Counted from the first letter of the stretch, positions 35,919-44,547 are shown. The stretch: DNA of 64,000 nt from Propionispora sp. 2/2-37 (GCF_001298735.1 NZ_CYSP01000003.1:186001-250000); one strand, 5' to 3'. Numbers and translations: made by a program. The notes: generated by a model not told the origin, from the letters alone.

Positions 35919-36803
35919 TCACAGTTTAGCGTATTGTTCTCCTGTCAGGCCTACTGTATCGGCTTTATCTTTCAGCCCGAAAATTATCATATGTTTTTTT
36001 ACGCTTTCGTAGGCACCGGCTACTGCGGCGTGACTGATATCAAAATAATTGGATTCGGGCTTTCCCGTCAGTTGTTCTTTGATTTTACGCGCCACATTAT
36101 CGTACGATGCCGTTGCAATGTTAATTTTCCGGATACCGTTAGCCAGACAGTTTTGAAAATCCTGTTCCGTAAGCCCCGTACCGCCGTGAAGTACGAGCGG
36201 GCATCTTACCGCCGCCGCAATTTCCCTCAAACGGTCGATTCTGAGCTTCGGCTGTTCCTTATAGTTGCCGTGTGCCGTGCCGATGGCAACCGCCAGGGCA
36301 TCCACCCCTGTTTCCTCGGAAAACCTTACGGCCTCGTCAACACTGGTAAGCAGTACATCCACACTTTTATAATCACCCTCCGCACCGCCTACGCGCCCGA
36401 TTTCCGCTTCAACATCGGCTCCGTACTTGCGGGCAAGCGCCTTAACCGTTTTTGTTTTGGCTATATTTTCCTTCAAAGAATATTGAGAGCCATCATACAT
36501 AACCGAAGTAAACCCGATATCCAAAGCCAGCCGGATCGTTTCCAAGGCAAAACCGTGATCCAAATGCACGGCTACGGGAACGCTGGCTTCCTGCGCCGCA
36601 GCCACCATCATCGGCCCCAGAACCGCCAGCGGTGAATAGCGCAACCGGCCTTCCGCAATCTGCAAAATAAGCGGTGCATTCATTTCTTCCGCCGCCTGAA
36701 CGGCTCCCATTACCATTTCCATATTTGACACATTAAAAGAGCCGACGGCATAGGCGCTCTCTGCTGCACTGTGTAACAGACTGCTTAATTTTACAATTGG
36801 CAT
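35919..36803 (-). CDS. iolJ: 6-phospho-5-dehydro-2-deoxy-D-gluconate aldolase
   Basis: 294 residues, a class II (zinc) fructose-bisphosphate-aldolase fold. VAVHLDHGFALETIRLALDI holds the zinc and catalytic residues (D and H of HLDHG), VEAEIGRVGGAEGD the E, GTAHGNYK and LHGGTGL the remaining phosphate and zinc ligands. In this gene context it should cleave DKGP to dihydroxyacetone phosphate and malonate semialdehyde. A plain tagatose- or fructose-bisphosphate aldolase has the same motifs, so the substrate is assigned from position next to iolI. GGAGG lies seven bases before the ATG. Confidence 0.92.
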   Translation of the reverse strand: MPIVKLSSLLHSAAESAYAVGSFNVSNMEMVMGAVQAAEEMNAPLILQIAEGRLRYSPLAVLGPMMVAAAQEASVPVAVHLDHGFALETIRLALDIGFTSVMYDGSQYSLKENIAKTKTVKALARKYGADVEAEIGRVGGAEGDYKSVDVLLTSVDEAVRFSEETGVDALAVAIGTAHGNYKEQPKLRIDRLREIAAAVRCPLVLHGGTGLTEQDFQNCLANGIRKINIATASYDNVARKIKEQLTGKPESNYFDISHAAVAGAYESVKKHMIIFGLKDKADTVGLTGEQYAKL

Positions 36804-36835
36804 TTTCCATCCTCCGTTAACCGATTCTTTTTAAA

Positions 36836-37987
36836 CTAAAACAGTTCTTTATAGATTTCGATGATCTGTGCTTTATCGGGAACGCGGTACGTATTTTGCG
36901 GACTGCCGCTGTCAAGTGCGTCTTCGGCCATTTTATCAAGCTGCGCGAAGAAATCCTCTTTCCTGACACCAAGTTCTTCCAGCCTAGGAATTTCGAGCTC
37001 CTTACACAATCGCGCAACTTCCGCTACCATGGCTGTTGCCGCCTCATGATCCGTGCTCTTTTCATCCGCCACCCCCATCACTCTGCCGATTTCAGCAAAT
37101 CTTGCCGTATGCCCTTCTATGGCAAAAGCAAGGCAGGCCGGAAGAAGAATCGCATTGGATATGCCGTGTGCAATATGGAACAAAGCACCGATCGGCCTGC
37201 TCATACCATGAACAATGGTAACCGATGCATTGTTGAAGGCAATACCGGCTTCGTGAGCACCAATGGCCATTTGCAGCCTGGCCGCTTCATTTTTGCCGTC
37301 TTTGAAACAAATCGGCAGATTTCTATGAATTTTTTTGATTGCGGCCAAGGCAAAGGTATCGGATAATAACTGAGCTTTTCTGGAAGTATAGGATTCAATC
37401 GCATGGGTTAAAGCATCAATCCCTGTTGCCGCTGTAACCTTAGGCGGCGCCGTCATCGTAAATGCCGGATCTACCACTGCCAGGGCCGGCAGAAGGGAAG
37501 GACCTGCCAGCAACATTTTGACGTTGTTTTCCGTATCGGCAATGATCGTAAACTTTGTGGCTTCCGATCCTGTACCTGCCGTCGTGGGGACTGCTACCAG
37601 GCAAGGCATCGCCACCTGGATTGTTTTGTGCATATAATCACTGATTTTGCCGGAACCTGACAGCATAAGCCCGATGGCTTTTGCCGCATCGATCGGACTG
37701 CCGCCGCCGAGAGCGATTAGAAAATCGCAACGCTCTTTCCGGTATAAATTAACGCCGGCTGACACAATTTTATCAGTCGGTTCGCTGTTCACACCATCAT
37801 AAACCGCATAAGCGATATTGGCTTTATCCAATGCGGCCGTTACCCTTGCCACGTTGCCAAATTGCACCATAAATTTATCCGTAACGATAAGCGCTTTGCT
37901 TCCCTGCCCTTGAATGTGTTCACCAAGTTCATCAATAACCCCAAAACCTGATAAAATTTTAGACGGAACCAAAAATTCATTTCCCAT
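36836..37987 (-). CDS. iron-containing alcohol dehydrogenase in the inositol locus
   Basis: 383 residues, group III Fe-dependent alcohol dehydrogenase. The NAD-binding LIALGGGSPIDAAKAIG lies near residue 97, VAVPTTAGTGSEATKF near 137, and the iron ligands are in GIDALTHAIESY and MSRPIGALFHIAHGISNA(I). In this position the natural substrate may be malonate semialdehyde (giving 3-hydroxypropionate) or another aldehyde, so it would offer a redox outlet alternative to IolA; this is inference. The ATG at 37987 follows AGGGGTGAGG. It is the first gene of operon 2, with promoter and operator-like sequence just upstream. A paralogous C-terminal remnant is found at 29103-29258. Confidence 0.92.
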   Translation of the reverse strand: MGNEFLVPSKILSGFGVIDELGEHIQGQGSKALIVTDKFMVQFGNVARVTAALDKANIAYAVYDGVNSEPTDKIVSAGVNLYRKERCDFLIALGGGSPIDAAKAIGLMLSGSGKISDYMHKTIQVAMPCLVAVPTTAGTGSEATKFTIIADTENNVKMLLAGPSLLPALAVVDPAFTMTAPPKVTAATGIDALTHAIESYTSRKAQLLSDTFALAAIKKIHRNLPICFKDGKNEAARLQMAIGAHEAGIAFNNASVTIVHGMSRPIGALFHIAHGISNAILLPACLAFAIEGHTARFAEIGRVMGVADEKSTDHEAATAMVAEVARLCKELEIPRLEELGVRKEDFFAQLDKMAEDALDSGSPQNTYRVPDKAQIIEIYKELF

Positions 37988-38016
37988 GTCCTCACCCCTA
38001 ATAAGCATAATAGTAT

Positions 38017-38046
38017 TGATATTATTTTGATAATTTTATGATTATA
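38017..38046 (-). promoter_or_regulatory. promoter and operator-like site of the Fe-ADH-iolJ-iolI-iolT-iolG operon
   Basis: On the minus strand a perfect TATAAT (38046-38041) is followed by TTATCAAAATAATATCA (38033-38017), which matches the 17-mer of 29405-29421 at 14 positions and overlaps the expected start site. A TTGACA lies at about 38078-38083, too far for this -10 box but 17 bases from TAATTT, so the exact start is uncertain. The rest of the 38009-38350 gap is AT-rich with no gene. Confidence 0.5.
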
Positions 38047-38246
38047 TCTTGGGTATAAATTAATATATTTTGACTATTTTGTCAATACTTTTTCGCAATA
38101 TAAAATAATATTACCAATTATTTATTGTTTTTGTAATTAAGTACAGCTTTAATATAAAAGAATGGGTAACAAAAGATTTATTTTTCTATAAGCAAGCAGG
38201 AATATAAAGTATCATCACAATAAACCAGGTATATATCACCATAATC

Positions 38247-38263
38247 TTATCATTTTTTGATAA
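38247..38263. promoter_or_regulatory. palindromic operator-like site TTATCA-N5-TGATAA
   Basis: A perfect inverted repeat, TTATCA (38247-38252) and TGATAA (38258-38263), made of the same half-site as the other iol operators, about 220 bases upstream of operon 2. It may act as an auxiliary operator for looping. Confidence 0.45.
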
Positions 38264-38350
38264 TTTCATGGTAATATATTCAATAAAATACCGATAAATG
38301 CAATCTGGAATTTGCAAGGTTGTTTCCGGCAGCAAGCATGCGCTTATCCC

Positions 38351-38411
38351 GGGAACATAAAAAATCTTATGCAGCTATTATGATGTGCTGCATAAGATTT
38401 TTTATGTTCCC
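38351..38411. terminator. bidirectional terminator with perfect 25-bp arms
   Basis: Arms 38351-38375 and 38387-38411 with an 11-base loop and internal A6/T6 runs. It immediately follows the stop of the RsbW-like gene (38412). The U tract is inside the arms rather than after them, which is unusual. Confidence 0.75.
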
Positions 38412-38873
38412 TCAGCCGGTTATGCTTTTTACCAACATAATCTCATTGCCCTGCCGGTTATAGAGTATTTTATCCATCCAAAACATCATCACCGGAATGC
38501 CGCGTCCTCGCTCTTCCATCAGCAAACTCTCAAACACCTTTTCCACCCCCATAGCCGTCACCGCTTTCACCTTGATATTGCCGGCAAATCCGTCCCCGTT
38601 GTCTTTTACTCTGATGACAAGCAGTTTTCCAATTTTGTTAACCTTGATGCGAATCGTATTGCCATGCTTTACCGCATTGCTGAGGGCCTCGCCGATAACT
38701 ACTTCGATCTTGGCAGGATCGGCCGAAGGCATCTGCTGCAGAACCGCTCTGATACGCTGCCGGACAAGCTGGCGCCCTCCTGGATCGGAATAGTCAAAAC
38801 TTAGCGGATATGGCTTTAATCCTCTGACTTGCACACAAAGATCGTTTGCTGTTCCTCTCCGTTTCTGATTCAT
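38412..38873 (-). CDS. RsbW-like anti-sigma/serine kinase ATP-binding protein
   Basis: 153 residues, a single HATPase_c_2 domain. The N box is VVIGEALSNAVKHG (near residue 60), the G1 box VKDNGDGF and the G2 box ERGRGIPVMMF. RsbW/SpoIIAB-type proteins bind sigma factors or phosphorylate anti-sigma antagonists. No partner STAS protein, phosphatase or sigma factor is encoded beside it. The ATG at 38873 has GGGAGG ten bases upstream; the seven upstream codons come from a TTG that precedes that site. It is monocistronic and ends at the terminator just described. Confidence 0.88.
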   Translation of the reverse strand: MNQKRRGTANDLCVQVRGLKPYPLSFDYSDPGGRQLVRQRIRAVLQQMPSADPAKIEVVIGEALSNAVKHGNTIRIKVNKIGKLLVIRVKDNGDGFAGNIKVKAVTAMGVEKVFESLLMEERGRGIPVMMFWMDKILYNRQGNEIMLVKSITG

Positions 38874-39181
38874 ACGGTACCTGCCTCCCAGCAATTAAAT
38901 GTATATTTTTCTTCAACTCACTGTGAAATTTTCTTCTAAATCCGCCTTGCAAATTACAGCCCTCTTTCTAATCATTCAGGACATTAGAACTGCCACGGCT
39001 CTCTCAAATATATTTAGACAATAATTTCTGATATGAATTGCCGTAATCCTTTAAAAATTAATTGATTCTTTTCAATATATTTTTTAGGTCAACTTCGTTT
39101 TTCATTGACGTTGACAATATACCGGGATTGTTTTACACTTCTCTTAGCGAATGATACTTATGATGACAACGGAGGATATTT
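38874..39181. other. intergenic region between divergent RsbW-like and bioY genes
   Basis: 308 bases, AT-rich, no gene. It holds the bioY promoter (39111-39139). No BirA-type operator with correctly oriented half-sites was found: GTTGACAAT and ATTGTTTTAC occur near 39110-39137, but in the wrong relative orientation. Confidence 0.4.
39111..39139 (+). promoter_or_regulatory. promoter of the bioY operon
   Basis: Perfect TTGACA (39111-39116), 17-base spacer, TACACT (39134-39139). Confidence 0.6.
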
Positions 39182-39730
39182 ATGTTCAAAAGCAATTTAC
39201 CCGATTTAATTTATGCCGCATTATTTGCTGCCGTCATCAGCGTTTTGGGCTTCATTTCCATTCCGCTTCCCTTCAGTCCGGTTCCGGTTACCGGTCAGAC
39301 ACTGGGAATCATGCTGGCCGGCAGCATACTTTCGGCAAGGCAGGCGGGCCTCAGCGTATTAGTCTTTATTCTGATAGGTGCAGCCGGAGTGCCGGTTTTT
39401 GCCGGCAGTACCGGTGGTATCGGCATTTTGTTGGGCCCCCGGGGCGGATATCTGTTCGGATTTCTGGCCGGTGCCATCATGATTGCCTGGCTTAGGGGCA
39501 AGAATCCGCCAGTCTGGCGCCTTGTTATGGCCAATACTGCCGGTGGTATCGGAATGGTATATCTGTCAGGAGTACTATGGCTAAGTGCGGTTACAGGAAT
39601 GGCTTGGAGTAAAGCGGTTATGGTAGGCGCCCTGCCTTATATCCCTGGTGATGTGGGCAAAGTCCTGATCGCCGCTTTAATCGGTTCAGCGGTACGCAGA
39701 CAATTATCGAAAAGCGGGCTGTCTATATGA
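39182..39730 (+). CDS. bioY: biotin transporter substrate-binding component
   Basis: 182 residues, six membrane segments. FISIPLPFSPVPVTGQTLGI is the BioY signature near residue 22-42, followed by GGIGILLGPRGGYLFGF and PYIPGDVGKVLIAALIG. BioY is the S component of the energy-coupling-factor biotin importer; the shared ECF module is not in the window, which is usual. GGAGG is six bases before the ATG. Its stop overlaps the next gene's start as ATGA, so bioY and the thiolase-like gene are translationally coupled. Confidence 0.97.
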   Translation: MFKSNLPDLIYAALFAAVISVLGFISIPLPFSPVPVTGQTLGIMLAGSILSARQAGLSVLVFILIGAAGVPVFAGSTGGIGILLGPRGGYLFGFLAGAIMIAWLRGKNPPVWRLVMANTAGGIGMVYLSGVLWLSAVTGMAWSKAVMVGALPYIPGDVGKVLIAALIGSAVRRQLSKSGLSI

Positions 39731-40884
39731 TAAATACAGTTTATCTAATCGGCGGTGCGAGAACACCCATCGGCAAAACCGGCGGCATCCTGCGGGATTA
39801 CCTGCCGGAAAGGCTGGCAGCCATTGTATTGAACAGATTGATTCATCAATACCGGATACCCAATACTGCTGTTGACCAGGTAATTCTGGGAAATGCTGTA
39901 GGTCCTGGCGGCAATATTGCTAGGGTCTCCGTGCTGGAAGCAGGTTGGTCCTATGATATTCCCGCCACGACCGTTGACAGTCAGTGCGGTTCCGGATTAA
40001 GCGCAGTTCAGCTTGCTGTCAGCCAAATCCGGGCCGGTGAAGCCGACATTATTCTGGCCGGAGGAACCGAGAGCACCAGCATGGCTCCAAGAAGACAATT
40101 CAGTCCCCTGGATCCCCGCTTTCAGGGAGAAACTGTTTTTTACGAACAGGCCCCGTTTTCACCGGATGCGATAGGCAACCCTCCGGTGGGTGAAGCCGCT
40201 GAAAATCTCGCAAGGCATCTGAATATCTCTCGGGAAGCAATGGACCTGCAGGCCGTTCATAGCCATCAGACAGCGGCTCAGACAGCGGCGCAAGGTCTGC
40301 TGAGCGATATAATCATTCCCCTGGCGTGCCGGGGAAAAACCATCCAGACCGACGAATGTATCCGTAAGCACCTCTCCCGGAAATTGCTGTCCAGAATGAA
40401 ACCGGCTTTTGTACCAGACGGAGCCATCACGGCCGGCAACACCTGCCTGAAGCATGACGGCGCCGCAGCCCTATTGATCGCCTCCCCGGCCGCAGTAAAA
40501 AAATTTCATTTAACGCCACAGGCAGTTATTCGGGCAACGGCAAGCCGGGGCTGTGATCCTAATCTTTTCCCGCTGGCGCCTGTAGGTGCCATACAAAAAC
40601 TATCGGAAAAATCCGCACTGCCCCTGCACCGGATTGATGCCATCGAAATTAACGAGGCTTTTGCGGTAAAAATACTGGCCTGCTGCCAAAAACTAGGCAT
40701 TGGGTTGGAAAAGGTTAACCGGCTCGGCGGCGCCCTGGCCTACGGCCATCCTTACGGGGCTTCAGGAGCCATTATTCTGCTGCACCTCTTAAAATCACTG
40801 GAACAATGCAAGGGCCGTTACGGAGTAGCTGCTATCGGGGCGGTCGGCGGTATGGGTACGGCCATTCTCCTGGAAAGGTGCTGA
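39727..40884 (+). CDS. thiolase-family protein (YhfS-like) lacking the second active-site cysteine
   Basis: 385 residues. Conserved thiolase features: the acyl-accepting cysteine in DSQCGSG (Cys87), AGGTESTSMAP, NEAFAVK and GGALAYGHPYGASGA with the catalytic histidine near 341. The C-terminal motif that normally reads CIGGGMG is here GAVGGMG, so the cysteine that usually acts as base is a glycine. Standard Claisen condensation may therefore be impaired or altered. It is fused by a 4-base overlap to bioY and followed by an AMP-ligase gene; Bacillus subtilis has the same trio (yhfU-yhfT-yhfS). A role in making a biotin precursor has been suggested for that set but is unproven. Confidence 0.88.
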   Translation: MINTVYLIGGARTPIGKTGGILRDYLPERLAAIVLNRLIHQYRIPNTAVDQVILGNAVGPGGNIARVSVLEAGWSYDIPATTVDSQCGSGLSAVQLAVSQIRAGEADIILAGGTESTSMAPRRQFSPLDPRFQGETVFYEQAPFSPDAIGNPPVGEAAENLARHLNISREAMDLQAVHSHQTAAQTAAQGLLSDIIIPLACRGKTIQTDECIRKHLSRKLLSRMKPAFVPDGAITAGNTCLKHDGAAALLIASPAAVKKFHLTPQAVIRATASRGCDPNLFPLAPVGAIQKLSEKSALPLHRIDAIEINEAFAVKILACCQKLGIGLEKVNRLGGALAYGHPYGASGAIILLHLLKSLEQCKGRYGVAAIGAVGGMGTAILLERC

Positions 40885-42230
40885 AACGATTGCTGATTCA
40901 TAGCTATTTAGAAAAATATGCCCGGATATCCCCGGATAAACCATGTTTAATTCACGGAAACAGACAGTTGTCCTATGGAGAGTTGTCGGCGCAATCCAGC
41001 CGGCTGGCCTGCCACCTGGCAGTTTGTATAAATAAGGGGGATGCCGTATTATTAAAAATCAACGATCCCCTGCAGCAGTTATTATACTTTTTTGGCATTA
41101 TTAGGGCCGGAGGCATTTGTATCATCCTTGAAGCATCGGCCAGCGACAGCGTATGTCGTCAGATTATAGAACAACAGCATATTGCCTGTTGTATTACGGA
41201 AGACTTTATCCTTCCCGGAAAAAAAACAGCAAAGCTGCCGTCTATCACTCCGTCCAGTTTCTTTTTAGGAGCCTTCAGCTCAGGCAGCACCGGCACGCCC
41301 AAACTCATCCTGCGTGATCACCAAAGCTGGACCACTGCCTTTCCTGTCCAGAATCGTGTATTTAACTTAAGCCGGGCCGACACCTTATATCTATGCGGTT
41401 CACTGAGCTACACGGCCAACCTGAATGCCTGCCTGCATCTGCTTTATACCGGCGGCACGGTGGTTTTGTCCGCTGCTCCTATACCGCGCAGTTGGGTAAA
41501 GGAAATCCGTCAATATAAGGTCAGCGCCGTTTTTATGGTACCGGCCAACTATAAATTGCTGCTGAAAGCACTTCATTCACCGCTGGGGTCTATTACCTCG
41601 GCTGTCAGCGGCGGCGCCAAACTGGAGCCTTCCACCGCTGAAGAACTGCTGACGGCCTTTCCTCAGGCTGTCATTACCGAATATTACGGAGCCAGTGAAC
41701 TGGGACATATCAGCTGCCATTCGGCTAAGGAACTGCTTAAGCATCCCGGCTCGGTGGGACGCGCTTTTCCCGGTGCCAGCATTTCCATTATCGACCAGAC
41801 GATTTGGGTAGAAAGTCCTTATATCGCTCCTGCCTATAAGCCGAAAGCAACCGTCGGTGATCTGGGTGAAATGGATAAAAACGGCTATTTATATATTGGG
41901 GGAAGGAAAAACGGATTGATTAATTCCGGCGGAATTAAAATTGTCCCGGAAGAAGTGGAAAAAATCCTGCTGCAATGCCCGGGAATTCAAACAGCCGGTG
42001 TTGGCGGTATTGACGATCCCATCCGCGGAAAAAAAGTATGTGCCCTGCTGGTCAGAAACCATCCTGGCGTTACCCTGGAAACCGTATTGCAGCATTGCCG
42101 CAGGCGGCTGCAGCCGCAATACATACCGCAAAGAATCAGCTTTGTGACAGAAATCCCGGTTACTGCGGCAGGTAAAATTGACCGGGTCCGTTTAAATAAC
42201 AGACTGCATCATATTTTTTCCAAACCTTAG
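40878..42230 (+). CDS. AMP-dependent acyl-CoA synthetase/ligase (YhfT-like)
   Basis: About 450 residues, an adenylate-forming enzyme. The P-loop-like GAFSSGSTGTPKLILRDH (near residue 135), EYYGASELGHISCH, the YLYIGGRKNGLINSGGIKIV hinge and the catalytic lysine in VTAAGKIDRV at the C-terminus are all present, so it should activate a carboxylic acid as an acyl-adenylate or CoA ester. The start is unclear. GTG at 40878 overlaps the thiolase stop but has a weak site; TTG at 40890 has AAAGGTG nine bases before it. It is the third gene of the bioY operon, so a pimelate-like or fatty acid is a possible substrate, by context only. Confidence 0.88.
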   Translation: MLKRLLIHSYLEKYARISPDKPCLIHGNRQLSYGELSAQSSRLACHLAVCINKGDAVLLKINDPLQQLLYFFGIIRAGGICIILEASASDSVCRQIIEQQHIACCITEDFILPGKKTAKLPSITPSSFFLGAFSSGSTGTPKLILRDHQSWTTAFPVQNRVFNLSRADTLYLCGSLSYTANLNACLHLLYTGGTVVLSAAPIPRSWVKEIRQYKVSAVFMVPANYKLLLKALHSPLGSITSAVSGGAKLEPSTAEELLTAFPQAVITEYYGASELGHISCHSAKELLKHPGSVGRAFPGASISIIDQTIWVESPYIAPAYKPKATVGDLGEMDKNGYLYIGGRKNGLINSGGIKIVPEEVEKILLQCPGIQTAGVGGIDDPIRGKKVCALLVRNHPGVTLETVLQHCRRRLQPQYIPQRISFVTEIPVTAAGKIDRVRLNNRLHHIFSKP

Positions 42231-42279
42231 CCTGGCATTGCTCTGCAACGCCAGGCATCTGCCTGTAAGGAGAGAAACT

Positions 42280-42585
42280 ATGAATATTAAAATTCTCGGC
42301 TCCCAGTGTGCCGTCAGCAACTACTATCAGGAGACGGTGGAAAAAATCGCCCAGTCTCTGAACTTAACCTATACCATTGAGAAAATTGAAGACGATGAGC
42401 AATTGCGTCGCTATGCTGTATATATCGGCTGCTTAATCGGCTACTGTCCCGGCTGCAACTATGTCCCCCGGGACAGTTCTGCCGACAAATACACTCCGGC
42501 CCTGGTTATCAACGGCGAATTGAAACTGCACAGTTGTTTTCCTTCGGATGAAATATTTATAAAATTACTAAGCGAGTATCTATAA
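42280..42585 (+). CDS. thioredoxin-fold protein with an atypical active site
   Basis: 101 residues. The start MNIKILGSQCAVSNYYQETV follows the small redox-active-disulfide/thioredoxin_3 pattern, in which the loop is normally GxxCxxC; here only the first cysteine remains and the second position is serine. Three other cysteines appear instead in IGCLIGYCPGCNYVP, near where the cis-proline loop (TPALVINGELKL) follows. The disulfide or metal chemistry may have moved to this CxxxxxCxxC group. AAGGAG precedes the ATG at 42280. It is 50 bases after the ligase gene, possibly in the same operon, and meets the rarD gene tail to tail. Confidence 0.75.
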   Translation: MNIKILGSQCAVSNYYQETVEKIAQSLNLTYTIEKIEDDEQLRRYAVYIGCLIGYCPGCNYVPRDSSADKYTPALVINGELKLHSCFPSDEIFIKLLSEYL

Positions 42586-42586
42586 T

Positions 42587-43516
42587 CTAATTTCTTTCTT
42601 TAGTGACGGCAATATTTTTCAGCAGTGCCTTCTTTTGTACAAACCACCGGCCCTGCGAGAGGGAAAATAGCACGATGGCCGACCAGATAAACGCAAAGGA
42701 TACCAGATGAGCGGCAGTAAAGGTCTCATGGTATAGAAAAATTCCCAGCAAAAGGGCAATCGTCGGCGACAAATATTGTATGAAGCCAAGTATGGTCAAG
42801 GTTAATTTTTTTGCACCGCCGGCAAATAGCAATAGCGGGATAGCCGTTACGACTCCCGTTCCCGCCAGCAATGCGGCCGTGGGAGTAAAGGCAGAAAACA
42901 TACCCCCTCCCTGTCCTTCCAGGTATACTAAATACAGCAGCGCCAGCGGCGTCACAATGCAAGTTTCCAGGGTAATGCTGGTAATGGCTGACACATCCGT
43001 AATCTTTTTACAAAGACCGTACAAACCAAACGAAACTGCCAGCGATAAGGCCACCCAGGGAAACTTCCCCACCTGCAGCGTCATATTCAGCACACCCATG
43101 GCAGCCAAGACAACAGATAATATCTGCCCAAACGACAGCCGCTCCTTTAAAATCAATATTCCTAAAAAAATGCTGAATAACGGATTGATATAATAACCCA
43201 GGCTTGTCTCAATAATCTGATTGTTATTAACCGCCCAAATATAAATAAGCCAGTTAATACTGATTAGAATACTCCCCATAATAATTGCCAGCAATTTTTT
43301 GCGTTCGGACACAAGGCCACAAACTTCCGTATAAAACTGTTTTTTATGCTTCGCCAGCACAACCACCAAAATCATAAAAATAAAAGACCAAAAAATACGG
43401 TGAGCCAGTATTTCGTAGGCCGGAACCTGGGCAACCAGTTTCCAGTAGGCCGGCAATATTCCCCATATTGCATAGGCACCGGCGGCATAGGCTATGCCAA
43501 TTGTCGTTGTTTTCAT
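42587..43516 (-). CDS. rarD: RarD-type EamA permease
   Basis: 309 residues, ten membrane segments. AAGAYAIWGILPAYWKLVAQ, the invariant ILAHRIFWSFIFM and the NWLIYIWAVNNNQIIETSLG / YYINPLFSIFLGI segment identify the RarD branch of the DMT superfamily. The substrate is not known with certainty (chloramphenicol resistance was noted for a relative). The ATG at 43516 is used; upstream codons to 43561 are unlikely because no site supports them. It starts 14 bases after the stop of the D-2-hydroxyacid dehydrogenase gene, so the two probably form an operon. Confidence 0.93.
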   Translation of the reverse strand: MKTTTIGIAYAAGAYAIWGILPAYWKLVAQVPAYEILAHRIFWSFIFMILVVVLAKHKKQFYTEVCGLVSERKKLLAIIMGSILISINWLIYIWAVNNNQIIETSLGYYINPLFSIFLGILILKERLSFGQILSVVLAAMGVLNMTLQVGKFPWVALSLAVSFGLYGLCKKITDVSAITSITLETCIVTPLALLYLVYLEGQGGGMFSAFTPTAALLAGTGVVTAIPLLLFAGGAKKLTLTILGFIQYLSPTIALLLGIFLYHETFTAAHLVSFAFIWSAIVLFSLSQGRWFVQKKALLKNIAVTKERN

Positions 43517-43530
43517 ACGTATACCGGCCC

Positions 43531-44547
43531 TTACCCTTTCCTGCCGCCGACAACATGGCAAGGGTTTCCTTGAATGAACGCCAGTATCGTATCCAGATGA
43601 ATGGAAAGCATATCTGTAATGGCCTCTTCCGTAAACCAGCCGATGTGGGGAGTAATAAGGACGTCATCCCGGCGCAAAAGATGCTGGTTAAGAGCATATG
43701 TCTCCAATTGCGCCGCCGTAATATCCGGTCCCACTACGCGATTTTCCTGACATATTTTTTCATCTTCCAGCACATCCAGTGCAACCCCCCGGAGAAGGCC
43801 CTGATCCAGCCCCCAGATCAACGCTTTGGTATCACACACTTCTCCCCGCGACGTATTGATGAAGAAAGCGCCCGGCTTAACCTTGAGCAGCCGCTCCTGA
43901 TTAATAAAGTGGTAAGTAGCCTGGGTTGCGGCCAGATGCAGGGAGATAATATCGCTTCCGGCCAGGACTTTTTCCAAAGGAGCATAGGAAAATCCCAGTT
44001 TGGTAGCAACCTCCGTCTTCTGGTTCCTGCTGTAAGCAAGAACGTTCATGCCAAATCCCCTGGCCAGTTCAATAACCTTAAGACCGATTTTTCCCGTACC
44101 AATGATCCCCAGCGTCTTGTCTTTTAACTGTCTCCCCCTAATCCCCTTCCAGGAAAATTGATTGTCCTTCGCCCGCAACAAGGCAGTATGAGCATGACGA
44201 AGCAGCATCAGCATGAGGGAAACCGTGTGTTCGGCAACAGCATCATCACTATAGCCGGGCGTGTTAGTGACCAGTATCCCGTGCTCCTCACAGACCTTAA
44301 GATCCACATTATTAAAGCCGGTGCAGCCTACGGCAATCAGTTTTGTCTCCGGCAATTGTTCAATAATATTTCTGGTTACCGGTGAATAATTGATCACCGA
44401 TATAATCTGGCAGTCTTTTACTGACGGCACATGCTGTTCGCCCAGCTTATCCGCATAAAACTCCAGTTCAAAACCGGATAAATGCTCACTAAAATAGGCC
44501 TGCCGTTTTTTATCGCATTCAAAAAATGCTATTTTTTTTACCTGCAT
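43531..44547 (-). CDS. D-2-hydroxyacid dehydrogenase (D-lactate dehydrogenase-like)
   Basis: 338 residues with the catalytic triad of the family: Arg in INTSRGEVCDT, Glu in DVLEDE and His in TPHIGWFTEE, plus the dinucleotide fold LGIIGTGKIGLKVIELARGF near residue 150. It reduces a 2-keto acid with NADH. The DVLEDE element and the long DITAAQLETY loop favour a D-lactate dehydrogenase-like or 2-ketoacid reductase role, but the substrate is open. The ATG follows GGGGGAG-rich sequence. It lies after the hydrogenase operon terminator on the same strand. Confidence 0.92.
   Translation of the reverse strand: MQVKKIAFFECDKKRQAYFSEHLSGFELEFYADKLGEQHVPSVKDCQIISVINYSPVTRNIIEQLPETKLIAVGCTGFNNVDLKVCEEHGILVTNTPGYSDDAVAEHTVSLMLMLLRHAHTALLRAKDNQFSWKGIRGRQLKDKTLGIIGTGKIGLKVIELARGFGMNVLAYSRNQKTEVATKLGFSYAPLEKVLAGSDIISLHLAATQATYHFINQERLLKVKPGAFFINTSRGEVCDTKALIWGLDQGLLRGVALDVLEDEKICQENRVVGPDITAAQLETYALNQHLLRRDDVLITPHIGWFTEEAITDMLSIHLDTILAFIQGNPCHVVGGRKG

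Noticed and set aside
39110-39137. Possible BirA operator before bioY
   Set aside because: GTTGACAAT and ATTGTTTTAC are inverted, but in the opposite order to BirA half-sites, and they coincide with the promoter boxes.
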